Shown here: positions 41,866-51,679 of the stretch, piece after piece
Position numbering within the stretch: the stretch's first letter is position 1
Layout of the letters: every line of letters starts with the position of its first letter
Assembly: GCF_014489615.1 (NCBI RefSeq)
Contig: NZ_CP060825.1
Coordinates: 6,308,001 to 6,372,000 of the forward strand
Reading direction: 5' to 3'
From: Streptomyces genisteinicus
GTDB lineage: Bacteria > Actinomycetota > Actinomycetes > Streptomycetales > Streptomycetaceae
DNA length: 64,000 bases
The notes under the pieces: generated by a model
The model's database searches: none
The model's input: only the letters and a program-made list of their open reading frames with translations
Told to the model about the DNA's origin: nothing
Translations under genes and position numbers: made by a program

Positions 41866-42702
41866 GTGAAAATCCTGATCAGCGCCGACATGGAGGGCGC
41901 CACCGGCGTGACCTGGCCGGCCGACGTCCTGCCCGGCACCCCCCAGTGGGAACGCTGCCGGTCCCTGTTCACCTCCGACGTCAACGCGGCCGTCCTCGGC
42001 TTCCTCGACGGCGGCGCCGACCAGGTCCTCGTCAACGAGGCCCACTGGACCATGCGCAACCTGCTCCTCGAACAGCTCGACGAGCGGGCCGAGATGCTCA
42101 CCGGCCGCCACAAGTCGCTGTCCATGGTGGAGGGCGTCCAGCACGGCGACGTCGACGGCATCGCGTTCGTCGGCTACCACACCGGCGCGGGCACCGAAGG
42201 CGTCCTCGCCCACACCTACCTCGCCAACTCCATCACCGGCGTCTGGCTGAACGGCGTCCGCGCGAGCGAGGGCATGCTCAACGCCCACGTCGTCGCCGAG
42301 TACGGCGTCCCCGTCGTCCTCGTCACCGGCGACGACCTCACCTGCGAGGACGCCCTCGACTACGCGCCCGGCGCGCTGAAGGTCGCCGTCAAGGACCACG
42401 TCTCGCGCTACGCCGCCGTCTGCCGCACCCCCGCCCGCACCGCGGCCGACATCCGCACGGCCGCCCGCGAGGCCGCCGCCCTCGCGGTGCGCCACGAGCC
42501 GGTGCGCGGCGGGCCGTTCACCGTCGAGGTGGAGTTCGACGCCGAGCACCTGGCGGCGGCGGCCACCGTCGTCCCCGGGGTGACCCGCGCCCGGGGCGAA
42601 CGGCGCGTCGCCTACACCAGCGACACCATGTACGAAGGCATTCGCACGTTCAAGGCGGTCACCACGATCGTCTCCGCGGCCGTGGAGGAGCAGTATGGCT
42701 GA
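41866..42702 (+). CDS. M55 family D-aminopeptidase (DppA-like)
   Basis: 278 residues. Zinc-binding SADMEGATGV at the N-terminus is the M55 signature; HTGAGTEGVLAHT and NEAHWTMRN are further family blocks. M55 enzymes release D-amino acids from peptides such as D-Ala-D-Ala. GTG start at 41866, immediately after a palindromic operator. First gene of a five-gene run; its end overlaps the M20 peptidase by 8 bp. Confidence 0.92.
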   Translation: MKILISADMEGATGVTWPADVLPGTPQWERCRSLFTSDVNAAVLGFLDGGADQVLVNEAHWTMRNLLLEQLDERAEMLTGRHKSLSMVEGVQHGDVDGIAFVGYHTGAGTEGVLAHTYLANSITGVWLNGVRASEGMLNAHVVAEYGVPVVLVTGDDLTCEDALDYAPGALKVAVKDHVSRYAAVCRTPARTAADIRTAAREAAALAVRHEPVRGGPFTVEVEFDAEHLAAAATVVPGVTRARGERRVAYTSDTMYEGIRTFKAVTTIVSAAVEEQYG

Positions 42703-44035
42703 GACGACGACACCCACGACCGCGGTGGACGCCACCGCACTGGACGAGGTGGTCGCGTTCACCTCGGACCTCATCCGCATCGACACCACCAACCGGGGCG
42801 GCGGCGACTGCAAGGAGCGCCCCGCCGCCGAGTACGTCGCCGAACGCCTCGCGGACGCCGGGCTCGACCCCGTCCTGCTGGAGCGCACGCCCGGCCGCGC
42901 CAACGTCGTCGCCCGCATCCCCGGCACCGACCCGTCCGCCGGCGGCCTCCTCGTCCACGGCCACCTCGACGTCGTGCCCGCCGAACCGTCCGACTGGACC
43001 GTCCACCCCTTCTCCGGCGAGGTCCGCGACGGCGTCGTCTGGGGCCGGGGCGCCGTCGACATGAAGAACATGGACGCCATGGTCCTGTCCGTCGTCCGGG
43101 CCTGGGCCCGCCACGGCGTACGCCCCCGCCGGGACGTCGTGATCGCCTACACCGCCGACGAGGAGGACAGCGCCGTCGACGGCTCCCGCTTCCTCGCCGA
43201 CGAGCACCCGGACCTCTTCGAGGGCTGCACCGAGGGCATCAGCGAGTCCGGCGCGTACACCCTGCACGCGAACGGCATGTCGCTCTACCCGATCGGCGCG
43301 GGCGAGCGGGGCACCGCCTGGCTGCGGCTCACCGCCGACGGCCGCGCCGGGCACGGCTCCAAGGTCAACCGCTCCAACGCCGTCACCCGGATCGCCGCCG
43401 CCGTGCACCGCATCGGCGAGCACCGCTGGCCGGTCCGCCTCAGCCCGACCGTCCGCGCCGCCCTCACCGAACTCGCCGCCCTGCACGGCCTCGACGCCGA
43501 CCTGGACGACCCCGCCTTCGACGTCGACGCCCTGCTCGAAGCCCTCGGCCCCGCCGCCAGGGTCGTCGAGAACACCGTGCGCAACAGCTCCAACCCGACG
43601 ATGCTCGACGCCGGGTACAAGGTGAACGTCATCCCGGGTCACGCGCGCGCCCACGTCGACGGACGCGTGGTCCCCGGCGGCGAGGAGGAGTTCGTCACCA
43701 CGATGGACGCCCTCACCGGCCCCGACGTCGACTGGGACTACTACCACCAGGAGATCCCCCTCCAGGCCCCCGTCGACAGCCCGACGTTCGCACTGCTCCG
43801 CGCCGCCGTCGAACGGTTCGACCCCGACGCGCGCACGGTGCCCTTCTGCATGGGCGGCGGCACCGACGCCAAGGCGTTCTCCCGGCTCGGCATCACCGGC
43901 TACGGGTTCTCCCCGCTCAAGCTGCCGCCGGGCTTCGACTACAACGCCCTCTTCCACGGCGTCGACGAACGCGTCCCCGTCGACGCCCTCCACTTCGGCG
44001 TCCGCGTCCTCGACCACGTCATGCAGTCCGCCTAG
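42695..44035 (+). CDS. M20 family metallopeptidase
   Basis: 446 residues. Two-zinc M20 motifs: HGHLDVVP, RGAVDMKNMDAM, YTADEEDS (catalytic Glu pair) and a C-terminal HGVDERVPV. Members cleave dipeptides, acylated amino acids or carboxypeptidase-type substrates. It probably acts on products of the overlapping M55 enzyme. No signal peptide, hence cytosolic. Confidence 0.9.
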   Translation: MAETTTPTTAVDATALDEVVAFTSDLIRIDTTNRGGGDCKERPAAEYVAERLADAGLDPVLLERTPGRANVVARIPGTDPSAGGLLVHGHLDVVPAEPSDWTVHPFSGEVRDGVVWGRGAVDMKNMDAMVLSVVRAWARHGVRPRRDVVIAYTADEEDSAVDGSRFLADEHPDLFEGCTEGISESGAYTLHANGMSLYPIGAGERGTAWLRLTADGRAGHGSKVNRSNAVTRIAAAVHRIGEHRWPVRLSPTVRAALTELAALHGLDADLDDPAFDVDALLEALGPAARVVENTVRNSSNPTMLDAGYKVNVIPGHARAHVDGRVVPGGEEEFVTTMDALTGPDVDWDYYHQEIPLQAPVDSPTFALLRAAVERFDPDARTVPFCMGGGTDAKAFSRLGITGYGFSPLKLPPGFDYNALFHGVDERVPVDALHFGVRVLDHVMQSA

Positions 44036-44046
44036 GAGGACCCGCG

Positions 44047-46044
44047 ATGCTCCCCACGGGCCCGTACGGGACCTGGCCGTCACCGATCGGCGCCGGTCTC
44101 GCCGCCTCCCACGACGGGCGGCCCGACCACCTCGGCACCGTCGGGGACGAGATCTGGTGGACCGCCCCGCGCCCCGCCGAGGGCGGCCGCCGCACGCTCG
44201 TGCGGCTGCGGGCCGACGGACGCGAGGAGTCCGTGCTGCCCGCGCCGTGGAACGTCCGCAGCCGGGTCATCGAGTACGGCGGCCTGCCCTGGGCCGGCAC
44301 CGCCCGCCCCGACCGCGGGCCGCTGATCGTCTTCGTCCACTTCGACGACCAGCGGCTGTACGCCTACGAGCCCGACGTCCCCGGAGCCGTCCCGCGCCCC
44401 CTCACCCCGGTGTCCGCCACCGGCGGCGGACTGCGCTGGGCCGACCCGCGGCCGGGGCCCTCGGGCGGCGAGTTCTGGTGCGTGCTGGAGGAGTTCACCG
44501 GACCGTCGCCCACCGACGTGCGCCGTGTGATCGCCGCCGTCCCCGTCGACGGGTCGGCCGCCGACGACCGGAGCGCCGTACGCGAACTCTCCGACGGGCG
44601 GCACCGGTTCGTCACCGGACCCGAGGTCTCGCCGGACGGGCGCAGTGCCGCCTGGATCGCCTGGGACCACCCGAGGATGCCCTGGGACGGCACCGAGGCG
44701 ATCGTCGCCGGCATCACGGACGGCGGCGCCTTCGAGGGCGCCCGCACCGTCGCCGGGGGCGAGCGGGAGGCGGTCTGCCAGGTCGCATGGGCCCCGGACG
44801 GCGCCCTGCTGTACGCCTCCGACCCCGGCGGCTGGTGGGAGGTGCTGCGGGCCGCGCCCGCGGGCGACGGCTTCGCCGCGCCGGAGCCGCTCTGCCCGGG
44901 CCGCGCCGAGGAGTTCGGCGGAGCCCTGTGGAAACTCGGCTCCCAGTGGTTCCTCCCGATGCCCGGCGGACCCCTCGCCGTCATCCACGGCACCGGCAGC
45001 ACCGCGCTCGCCGTGCTCGACGCCGAGACCGGCGAACTCGTCGACGCGCCGGGCCCCTGGAGCGAATGGGCCCCCACCCTCGCCGTCTGCGGGGACCGGG
45101 TCCTCGGCGTCGCCGCGAGCCCCCGCAGCGGCTACGAGATCGTCGAACTCGACACCCGCACCGGACGGACCCGCGTCGTGGCCGGCGCCCACGACGACCC
45201 GGTGGACCCCGCCTACTACCCCGAGCCGCAGATCCGCACCTTCACCGGACCCGGCGGACGCCAGGTCCACGCCCACGTCTACCCGCCGCACAGCCCCGAC
45301 CGCACCGCCCCCGACGACGAGCTCCCGCCCTACGTCGTCTGGGCGCACGGCGGCCCCACCGGACGCGCCCCGCTCGTCCTCGACCTGGAGATCGCCTACT
45401 TCACCTCCCGCGGCATCGGCGTCGCCGAGGTCGCGTACGGCGGCTCCACCGGGTACGGCCGCGCCTACCGCGAAAGGCTGCGCGAGCAGTGGGGCGTGGT
45501 CGACGTCGAGGACTGCGCGGCCGTCGCCGAGGCCCTCGCCGACGAGGGAACCGCCGACCCGGCACGCCTCGCCGTCCGCGGCGGCAGCGCCGGCGGCTGG
45601 ACCGCGGCCGTCTCGCTGACCACCACCGACGTCTACGCCTGCGGCACGATCATCTACCCCATCCTCGACCTGCACGCCTGGGCCACCGGCGAGACCCACG
45701 ACTTCGAGTCCCGCTACCTGGAGTCGCTCGTCGGACCCCTCGCCACCGTGCCCGGCCGCTACCGGGACCGCTCGCCCGTCCACCACGTCGACCGGATCAC
45801 CGCGCCGTTCCTCGTCCTCCAGGGCCTCGACGACGTCATCTGCCCGCCCGCGCAGTGCGAACGCTTCCTCGCGCGGACCGCCGGCCGGGGCGTCCCGCAC
45901 GCGTACATCGCCTTCCCAGGGGAGGGCCACGGCTTCCGCAGGGCCGAGACCGTGCGCCGTGCCCTGGAGGCGGAACTCGCCCTCTACGCGCACACCTTCG
46001 GCATCGACCGCCCCGACGTGCCCGAACTGGAGTTCCGCACATGA
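44047..46044 (+). CDS. S9 family prolyl-oligopeptidase-type peptidase
   Basis: 665 residues. N-terminal seven-bladed propeller region (repeated WAPDG/VSPDGRSAAWIAWD blocks) and C-terminal alpha/beta-hydrolase. Catalytic triad read as Ser514 (RGGSAGGW), Asp596 (QGLDDVICPP) and His628 (GEGHGF). Acylaminoacyl- or dipeptidyl-peptidase activity on short peptides. A GGAGGAC site precedes the ATG; the stop overlaps the S66 start (ATGA). Confidence 0.9.
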   Translation: MLPTGPYGTWPSPIGAGLAASHDGRPDHLGTVGDEIWWTAPRPAEGGRRTLVRLRADGREESVLPAPWNVRSRVIEYGGLPWAGTARPDRGPLIVFVHFDDQRLYAYEPDVPGAVPRPLTPVSATGGGLRWADPRPGPSGGEFWCVLEEFTGPSPTDVRRVIAAVPVDGSAADDRSAVRELSDGRHRFVTGPEVSPDGRSAAWIAWDHPRMPWDGTEAIVAGITDGGAFEGARTVAGGEREAVCQVAWAPDGALLYASDPGGWWEVLRAAPAGDGFAAPEPLCPGRAEEFGGALWKLGSQWFLPMPGGPLAVIHGTGSTALAVLDAETGELVDAPGPWSEWAPTLAVCGDRVLGVAASPRSGYEIVELDTRTGRTRVVAGAHDDPVDPAYYPEPQIRTFTGPGGRQVHAHVYPPHSPDRTAPDDELPPYVVWAHGGPTGRAPLVLDLEIAYFTSRGIGVAEVAYGGSTGYGRAYRERLREQWGVVDVEDCAAVAEALADEGTADPARLAVRGGSAGGWTAAVSLTTTDVYACGTIIYPILDLHAWATGETHDFESRYLESLVGPLATVPGRYRDRSPVHHVDRITAPFLVLQGLDDVICPPAQCERFLARTAGRGVPHAYIAFPGEGHGFRRAETVRRALEAELALYAHTFGIDRPDVPELEFRT

Positions 46045-46988
46045 GCGTGCCCCCGCTGATCCGCCCGCCGCGCCTGACCCCGGGCGCGCGGGTCGCCGTC
46101 GTCGCCCCCAGCGGCCCCGTCCCCGGCGAGCGCCTCGACGCGGGGCTCGACGTACTGCGCGGCTGGGGCCTGGACCCGGTCGTGATGCCGCACGTCCTCG
46201 GCACCCACCCGTCGCTGCCCTACCTCGCCGGCGACGACGCGGCGCGCGCCCGCGACCTGACCGACGCCTGGTGCGACCCCACGGTCTCGGCCGTGTTCTG
46301 CGCCCGCGGCGGCTACGGCGTGCAGCGCATGGCCGACCTCGTCGACTGGACGGCCATCCGCGCGGCCGGACCCAAGATCCTCGTCGGATACAGCGACATC
46401 ACCGCACTCCACGAGGCGTTCGCCGTCCGCGCGGGCATCGCCACCCTCCACGGGCCCATGCCGGGCGCGCTGACGTTCCTCAAGGACACCCGCACCCAGG
46501 AGCACCTGCGGGCCACCCTGTTCGACCCGGAGTCCGTGCGCACCGTCGAAGCCCTGCCGGGCGCCCGCGCCATGGTCCCGGGCCGGGCCACCGGGGTCAC
46601 CCTCGGCGGCTGCCTCGCGCTCCTCGCCGGGGACCTCGCCGTCCCGCACACCCGGACCTCGGCGCGCGGCGGGATCCTGCTCCTGGAGGACGTCGGGGAG
46701 GAGGACTACCGCATCGACCGGATGCTCACCCAGCTGCTGCGCGCCGACTGGCTGACCGGCGTCGCGGGCGTGGTGCTCGGCTCCTGGGCGGAGTGCGGCG
46801 ACTACCCGGCGGTCCGCGCGGTCCTGCTGGACCGGCTGGGCGGCCTGGGCGTCCCCGTCGTCGAGGAGTTCGGCTTCGGCCACGGCGAGTCGGCGCTGAC
46901 CATGCCGCTCGGCGTGCCCGCCGTGCTGGACGCCGGGGAACTGACGCTGACCCTGCGGGAACCCGCCCTGGACACCGCCGCCCCGTGA
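46041..46988 (+). CDS. S66 LD-carboxypeptidase (LdcA/MccF-like)
   Basis: 315 residues. Serine peptidase that removes terminal D-amino acids from muropeptides (LdcA) or inactivates peptide-nucleotide antibiotics (MccF). Nucleophile Ser118 in GYSDIT, Glu in LLLEDVGEEDYRIDRML, His in FGFGHGE. Its start overlaps the S9 stop. Together with M55, M20 and S9 neighbours it suggests stepwise breakdown of D-amino-acid-containing peptides. Confidence 0.92.
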   Translation: MSVPPLIRPPRLTPGARVAVVAPSGPVPGERLDAGLDVLRGWGLDPVVMPHVLGTHPSLPYLAGDDAARARDLTDAWCDPTVSAVFCARGGYGVQRMADLVDWTAIRAAGPKILVGYSDITALHEAFAVRAGIATLHGPMPGALTFLKDTRTQEHLRATLFDPESVRTVEALPGARAMVPGRATGVTLGGCLALLAGDLAVPHTRTSARGGILLLEDVGEEDYRIDRMLTQLLRADWLTGVAGVVLGSWAECGDYPAVRAVLLDRLGGLGVPVVEEFGFGHGESALTMPLGVPAVLDAGELTLTLREPALDTAAP

Positions 46989-47032
46989 CCGGCCGCGGCC
47001 GCCCCGCACCACAATCCCCGAGGACCGCACCC

Positions 47033-47605
47033 ATGCCCCGCACACCGTCCGCCCCCGGCAGCGGCCCGCACACCGCCGTCGGCGACCGCACCGCCCTGCG
47101 GCCCGTCACCCTCGCCGACGGGCCGGAGTTCACCGCGCAGGCCCGGCGGAGCACCGCGCTCCACCGGCCCTGGCTCTTCCCGCCGCAGACCGACGAGGCG
47201 TACGCCGCCTGGGCGGGGCGTCTCGTCGGCGACCCGGACCGGGCCGGCTACCTGGTCCACGAACGCGCCACCGGGGAGCTCGCCGGCTTCCTCACCGTCA
47301 ACAACATCGTGGGCGGAGCCTTCCAGTGCGGTGCCCTCGGCTACGGAGCCTTCACCGGCGCCGCGGGACGCGGCCTGATGGGCGAGGCCCTCGGCCTCCT
47401 CGTCGGCCACGCCTTCGGACCGCTCGGGCTGCACCGCCTGGAGGCCAACATCCAGCCGGGCAACGCCGCCTCGATCGGCCTGGTCCGCGCGGCGGGCTTC
47501 CGGCTGGAGGGGTTCTCGCCCGACTTCCTGTGCATCGACGGCGCGTGGCGCGACCACCAGCGCTGGGCACTGACCCGCGAGATGACCGCGTCCGACGGGC
47601 GCTGA
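47033..47605 (+). CDS. GNAT acetyltransferase, RimJ/RimL type
   Basis: 190 residues. ALRPVTLADGPEF at the N-terminus, GYGAFTGAAGRGLMGEALGLLVGHAF (acetyl-CoA site) and LHRLEANIQPGNAASIGLVRAAGFRLEG, the RimJ/L alpha-N-acetyltransferase signature. It lies 44 bp after the LD-carboxypeptidase and may be the last gene of that operon, capping free amino groups of peptides or conferring self-protection (inference). Confidence 0.88.
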   Translation: MPRTPSAPGSGPHTAVGDRTALRPVTLADGPEFTAQARRSTALHRPWLFPPQTDEAYAAWAGRLVGDPDRAGYLVHERATGELAGFLTVNNIVGGAFQCGALGYGAFTGAAGRGLMGEALGLLVGHAFGPLGLHRLEANIQPGNAASIGLVRAAGFRLEGFSPDFLCIDGAWRDHQRWALTREMTASDGR

Positions 47606-47728
47606 ACCGTGCACGGGCTCGTTGTACGGGCCCGCTCCCCGGGGCGCGCGGGGCGGGCGGCTCGCGGAGGCACCGGTGCGTGCCCACCGCCCTCCGGCTC
47701 CTGCGCCGCCCCGGCGAGCCCGGGGACG

Positions 47729-48076
47729 TCAGCGCTTCCGGCGGCCCTTGTCGTTGATCTTCATGGTGTCCATGTCGGTCGCGGAGCACTTCAGCTCCCC
47801 GTGCCCGTGACCCAGTGCCGCCAGCGCCGCCCGTGCCCGGTCCTCCGCGATCACCTCGGCCATCTCCTCGCCGTCGGCGGCGTCCGACACCACCACGAAC
47901 CGGTACGTGAAGCGCCGCAGCGCCCGGTCGTAGGCGAGGGAGCCCTCCTCGGTGAAGCGGATCGCGGCCAGCCCGTCGTGCTCGTCCACCGCCGCGAGCA
48001 GCGCCGCCCGCCCCGCCTCCGTCAGCCCTTCCCACGCACCCCGGACGATCACCCGGTACGTGTGCTGCGTGCCCAT
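47729..48076 (-). CDS. Conserved small protein (DUF6204-like)
   Basis: 115 residues: TYRVIVRGAWEGLTEAGRAALL near the start, then a beta-rich middle and a basic C-terminus ending KINDKGRRKR. It resembles the actinobacterial DUF6204 family from memory; no function known. ATG at 48076. Not linked to an operon. Confidence 0.72.
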   Translation of the reverse strand: MGTQHTYRVIVRGAWEGLTEAGRAALLAAVDEHDGLAAIRFTEEGSLAYDRALRRFTYRFVVVSDAADGEEMAEVIAEDRARAALAALGHGHGELKCSATDMDTMKINDKGRRKR

Positions 48077-48355
48077 CCCGACGCCACCTTCTCGCTTGTC
48101 GTCCCGTGCCCGTGCTCCTGCCGGGCAGCCCGTCGCGGCCGGTCCCGCCGTCGTGGCCGGTTCCCCGTCGCGGCCGGTGCGCCCGTCCCGCGGACGGGGC
48201 GACCGGCCAGGTCAGCGTAGGCCGGTCCCGCGCGCACGCACACGCGAATTCCGCGCCCGCCTCTGGCCCGACCCGCCCATCGGGAGGTTCCATGGTCGAC
48301 ACGACTCCACCGGGGACGGCCGCCGCGGCGCACCCCAGACGAATGCGAGGCTGAC

Positions 48356-50399
48356 GTGCCCACCACCGTGCGCCGTGCCGAACTGACCCTGCCCGCCGCA
48401 CCCCTCGGCCCGCCGAACCCCCTCCCGGCGCTGCGCCCCCTCGACACGACGCACACCGTCGACGAGGAGACCCGGCGCCGCCTGCCCCGGGACATGGCCC
48501 GCCAGATCGGCTACGAGCCCCTGCGCACCGTCCTGCCGGTCCAGATCCTCGACGGATACGGCCGCGACCGCACACCCACCACCCTGGACGCGGTCGTCCT
48601 GGAGAACGAGCGGCTGCGCGTCACGGTCCTCCCCGGGCTCGGCGGCCGGGTCCACTCCCTGCACCACAAGCCCACCGGCCGCGAGCTGCTGCACCGCAAC
48701 CCCGTCCTCCAGCCGGCCTCCTTCGGGCTGGCCGGAGCCTGGTTCTCCGGCGGCATCGAGTGGAACATCGGGGCCACCGGCCACACCGCCCTCGCCTGCG
48801 CCCCATTGCACGCCGCGCTCGTCACCGCCCCGGACGGCGGGCCGATGCTCCGGCTGTGGGAGTGGGAACGCCTGCGCGACCTGCCCTTCCAGGTCGACCT
48901 GTGGCTCCCCGGCGGTTCCGAATTCCTCCACGTCGGCGTCCGGGTGCGCAACCCGCACGAACGCCCCGCCGCCCTCTACTGGTGGTCCAACACCGCCGTC
49001 GACGAGGGCGAGGGCACCCGCGTCCTCGCCCCCGCCGACGAGGCGTGGCACTTCGGCTACACGCGCAGTCTGCGCCGCGTGCCCGTCCCGGTCTCCGGGG
49101 AACGGGAGGCCGACCGCACCTACCCCGCTGCGCAGCACCCACTCCGCGGACTGGTTCTACGAGGTGCCCGACGAGGCCCGCAAGTGGATCGCTGCCCTCG
49201 ACGCCGACGGCAGCGGCCTGGTGCAGACCTCCACCGACACCCTGCGCGGACGCAAGCTTTTCGTCTGGGGCTCCGGGCGCGGCGGCCGCCGCTGGCAGCG
49301 CTGGCTGACCGCACCGGGCACCGGCGGCTACGCCGAGATCCAGGCCGGGCTCGCCCGCACCCAGCTGGAACACCTCCGCCTCGAACCGGAGTCGGACATC
49401 AGCTGGCTGGAGGCGTACGGTCCGCTGGACGCCGACCCGGCGCTGGTGCACGGCGAGGACTGGTCCGCGGCCCGCACGGAGACCGCCGCCCGGCTCGCGG
49501 CCGCGCTGCCCAGGGCCGACGTCGACGCCGCCCACCGGGCGTGGCTGGAGCGCGCCGCCGACACCGAACCGGGCGAACGGATCGCCACCGGCTCCGGGTG
49601 GGGCGCCCTCGAAGTGCTGCGCGCCGGCCACCGGCTGCCCGGCACTCCCTTCGACGCCGCCACGCTCGGCGCGGAGCAGGCTCCCTGGCGCACCCTCCTG
49701 GACACCGGCAGGCTGCCCGCCCCGGGGGGTGCCGCCGTCCCGCCCGGTCCGACGCTCGTCGCCCCGCACTGGCGGGACATGCTGGAGACGGCCCCCGCCG
49801 AGCCGCTGACCGAGTACCACCTCGGCGTCGCCCAGTGGCACGCCGACGACCGCGCCCAGGCGGTCCGCAGCTGGGAACGCGGACTGCGGAACGCCTCACC
49901 GCGCTGGCCGCTGCTGCGCTGCCTGGCCGTCGCCGACCTCGTCGGCGGACACCCCGGGCGGGCCGCGGAACGGTACGCCGAAGCCTTCGACGACCTGTGC
50001 GCCGGGCCCCGGAACGCGGGCGGGAGCGGTGCCGGGGACGGTGCCGGGCCCCGGAACGGAGACGGGCCCGGGGACGCGGGCGGCGACGCGACGGCGGTGG
50101 TGGCCGCCCTCGGCCGGGAGGCCGTCGAGGCGCTGCTCGGGGCGGGCCGCACCGGCGAAGCCCGCGCCGTGTGGGACCGGCTGCCGGAGACGGTCCGCGC
50201 CCGGGGCCGCTTCCGTCTCCTCGACGCGATGATCCTGGTGGCGGAGGGCCGCCCCGCCGAGGCCCGGGCCGTCCTCGACGAGGGCATCGAGGTGGCGGAC
50301 CTGCGCGAGGGCGCGGCCGTCCTCGGGGAGCTGTGGGCCCGGGTCGGCGACGATCCGCTGCCGGAGATCTACGACTTCCGCATGCAGGACGTGGACTGA
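48356..50399 (+). pseudogene. DUF5107/TPR protein gene with a single frameshift
   Basis: The reading frame from the GTG at 48356 gives a beta-rich DUF5107-type N-terminus (LPGLGGRVHSLHHKPTGREL, SFGLAGAWFSGGIEWNIG, WWSNTAVDEGEGTRVLAP) up to about 49120. Homology then continues in the +1 frame (STHSADWFYEVPDEARKW, LFVWGSGRGGRRWQRWL) through TPR-like helices to the stop at 50399. Removing one C from the CCCC run at 49123-49126 joins them as RTYPLRSTHSADWFYEV, a 680-residue protein. Family members are predicted carbohydrate-related proteins with a galactose-mutarotase-like fold plus TPRs. Either a sequencing error or a recent inactivation. Confidence 0.85.
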
Positions 50400-50462
50400 C
50401 GTCCCGCCGGGGCGGCCGCGTCCGTGCCGCGCGGACCGGCCGGACCCGGCCGCGGGACCCGG

Positions 50463-51113
50463 CTACTTCAGCAGGCGGAAGCCGGGCCGCGCCGCCCAGG
50501 CCCGCAGGAAACCGGCGGAGCCCAGCGCGCTCGGGTACTCCTCGTCGTCGGTCAGCCCCAGCACCCCGGGCAGGCCGCTCACCAGCTGTACCTGGTCGGC
50601 GCGGAGTTCGGCGCAGGCCACCCCGCCGACGGCGTCCATGACGGCCGCGGTGAGCAGCGCCGTGGCCAGATGGTCGACCGGCCGGTTGCAGGCCGCGCTC
50701 ACGTTGACGGCGTGGGTCGGCGTGAAGCCGAGGACGGCCGGCACCTCGGGAGAGTCCGCGTGCTCGGCCTCGAAGATGCCCTCGTCACCGACCCCGGGGC
50801 CCATCAGGTACACGTCGAAGGGCCGGCGGGGGTCCTCGTGCCCGGGGCCGGGCCCGGCGAGGGCCGCGAGGGCTCCGTCGGGCAGGCCGCCGAGCAGCGG
50901 GCGCGGCCACGCCCGCCCGCGTTCCCCGTCGCCGTGCTCGTCCCCGTCCGGGCTCCCGATGCCGAGGCGTCCGGCGTGCACATGCGCGTCGAACCATCCG
51001 GGCCGGCGTTCCTCGCAGCGCGACGAGAGGCCGTGCATCAGCGCGCGGAACCGGCGCATCGCCCCGGGGGAGACGGGCTCGGCCAACTCGACGACGAGGG
51101 TCGGACCTGACAT
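50463..51113 (-). CDS. Conserved hypothetical protein (DUF6368-like)
   Basis: 216 residues beginning MSGPTLVVELAEPVSPGAMRRFRALM. It has a central GFTPTHAVNVSAACNRPVDH segment and a C-terminal domain ending ARPGFRLLK. Resembles a Streptomyces family I recall as DUF6368; similar proteins look like immunity- or SUKH-type folds, but that is only a guess. ATG at 51113; an in-frame ATG at 51143 would add ten residues. Confidence 0.65.
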   Translation of the reverse strand: MSGPTLVVELAEPVSPGAMRRFRALMHGLSSRCEERRPGWFDAHVHAGRLGIGSPDGDEHGDGERGRAWPRPLLGGLPDGALAALAGPGPGHEDPRRPFDVYLMGPGVGDEGIFEAEHADSPEVPAVLGFTPTHAVNVSAACNRPVDHLATALLTAAVMDAVGGVACAELRADQVQLVSGLPGVLGLTDDEEYPSALGSAGFLRAWAARPGFRLLK

Positions 51114-51234
51114 GGGGCGAGCGTAGTGCGTCTCGTGGACCACCCGTCGGCGCCCGCATCGCTCCGGAGCGGGGGCGGCGTCGCGGCCGTCCGGTCCGCT
51201 CGGTCCCGGGCGTCCCGCGCACGCGGTGCGCCCG

Positions 51235-51585
51235 TCAACCCGCCTTGCGGTCCACGTACTCGAACACGGACCCGTCCGGGTGCAGCGCGATCAGGTTGCG
51301 GCCCGCGGGTGTCGGCACGGGACCTGCGAGCACCTGGGCTCCGTTGGCGGTGAGCGTGGTGTACGCGGCGTCCACGTCCGTCACCGCGATCGTCGCCGAG
51401 ACCTTGCGCAGCACCTCCAGATCCGCTTCCGGGCCGCTCATCAGCAGGAAGCAGCCGACCGCGGCGACGGACACCCCGCCGCGCTCGAAGCGCAGCGGGG
51501 TGGCACCGGTGAGGCGTTCGTAGAAGGCGGCCGAGGTGTCCAGGTCGTCGACGCAGATCCGCAGGGTCGTTCCGATGATCTCCAT
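51235..51585 (-). CDS. VOC-family (glyoxalase/bleomycin-resistance-like) protein
   Basis: 116 residues with two beta-alpha-beta-beta-beta modules: LRICVDDLDTSAAFYERLTGATPLRFE and VTDVDAAYTTLTANGAQVL... LHPDGSVFEYVD. The final Glu matches a metal ligand position of glyoxalase-like enzymes; other ligands are unclear. Function unknown. ATG at 51585. Confidence 0.88.
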   Translation of the reverse strand: MEIIGTTLRICVDDLDTSAAFYERLTGATPLRFERGGVSVAAVGCFLLMSGPEADLEVLRKVSATIAVTDVDAAYTTLTANGAQVLAGPVPTPAGRNLIALHPDGSVFEYVDRKAG

Positions 51586-51679
51586 GCGGGCGAGGGTAGT
51601 TGGCGGTCGCGGCGAGCGACACCGTGCGCCGCGGCCCCCGGCCTTCCACGGGCGGTGGCCCGTCCCGCGAGGAGGCGTC

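Noticed and set aside
44157..46988. 943-residue frame joining the S9 and S66 peptidase regions
   Set aside because: Its N-terminal two thirds is a shifted reading of the S9 gene; the S66 protein starts at the ATG at 46041.
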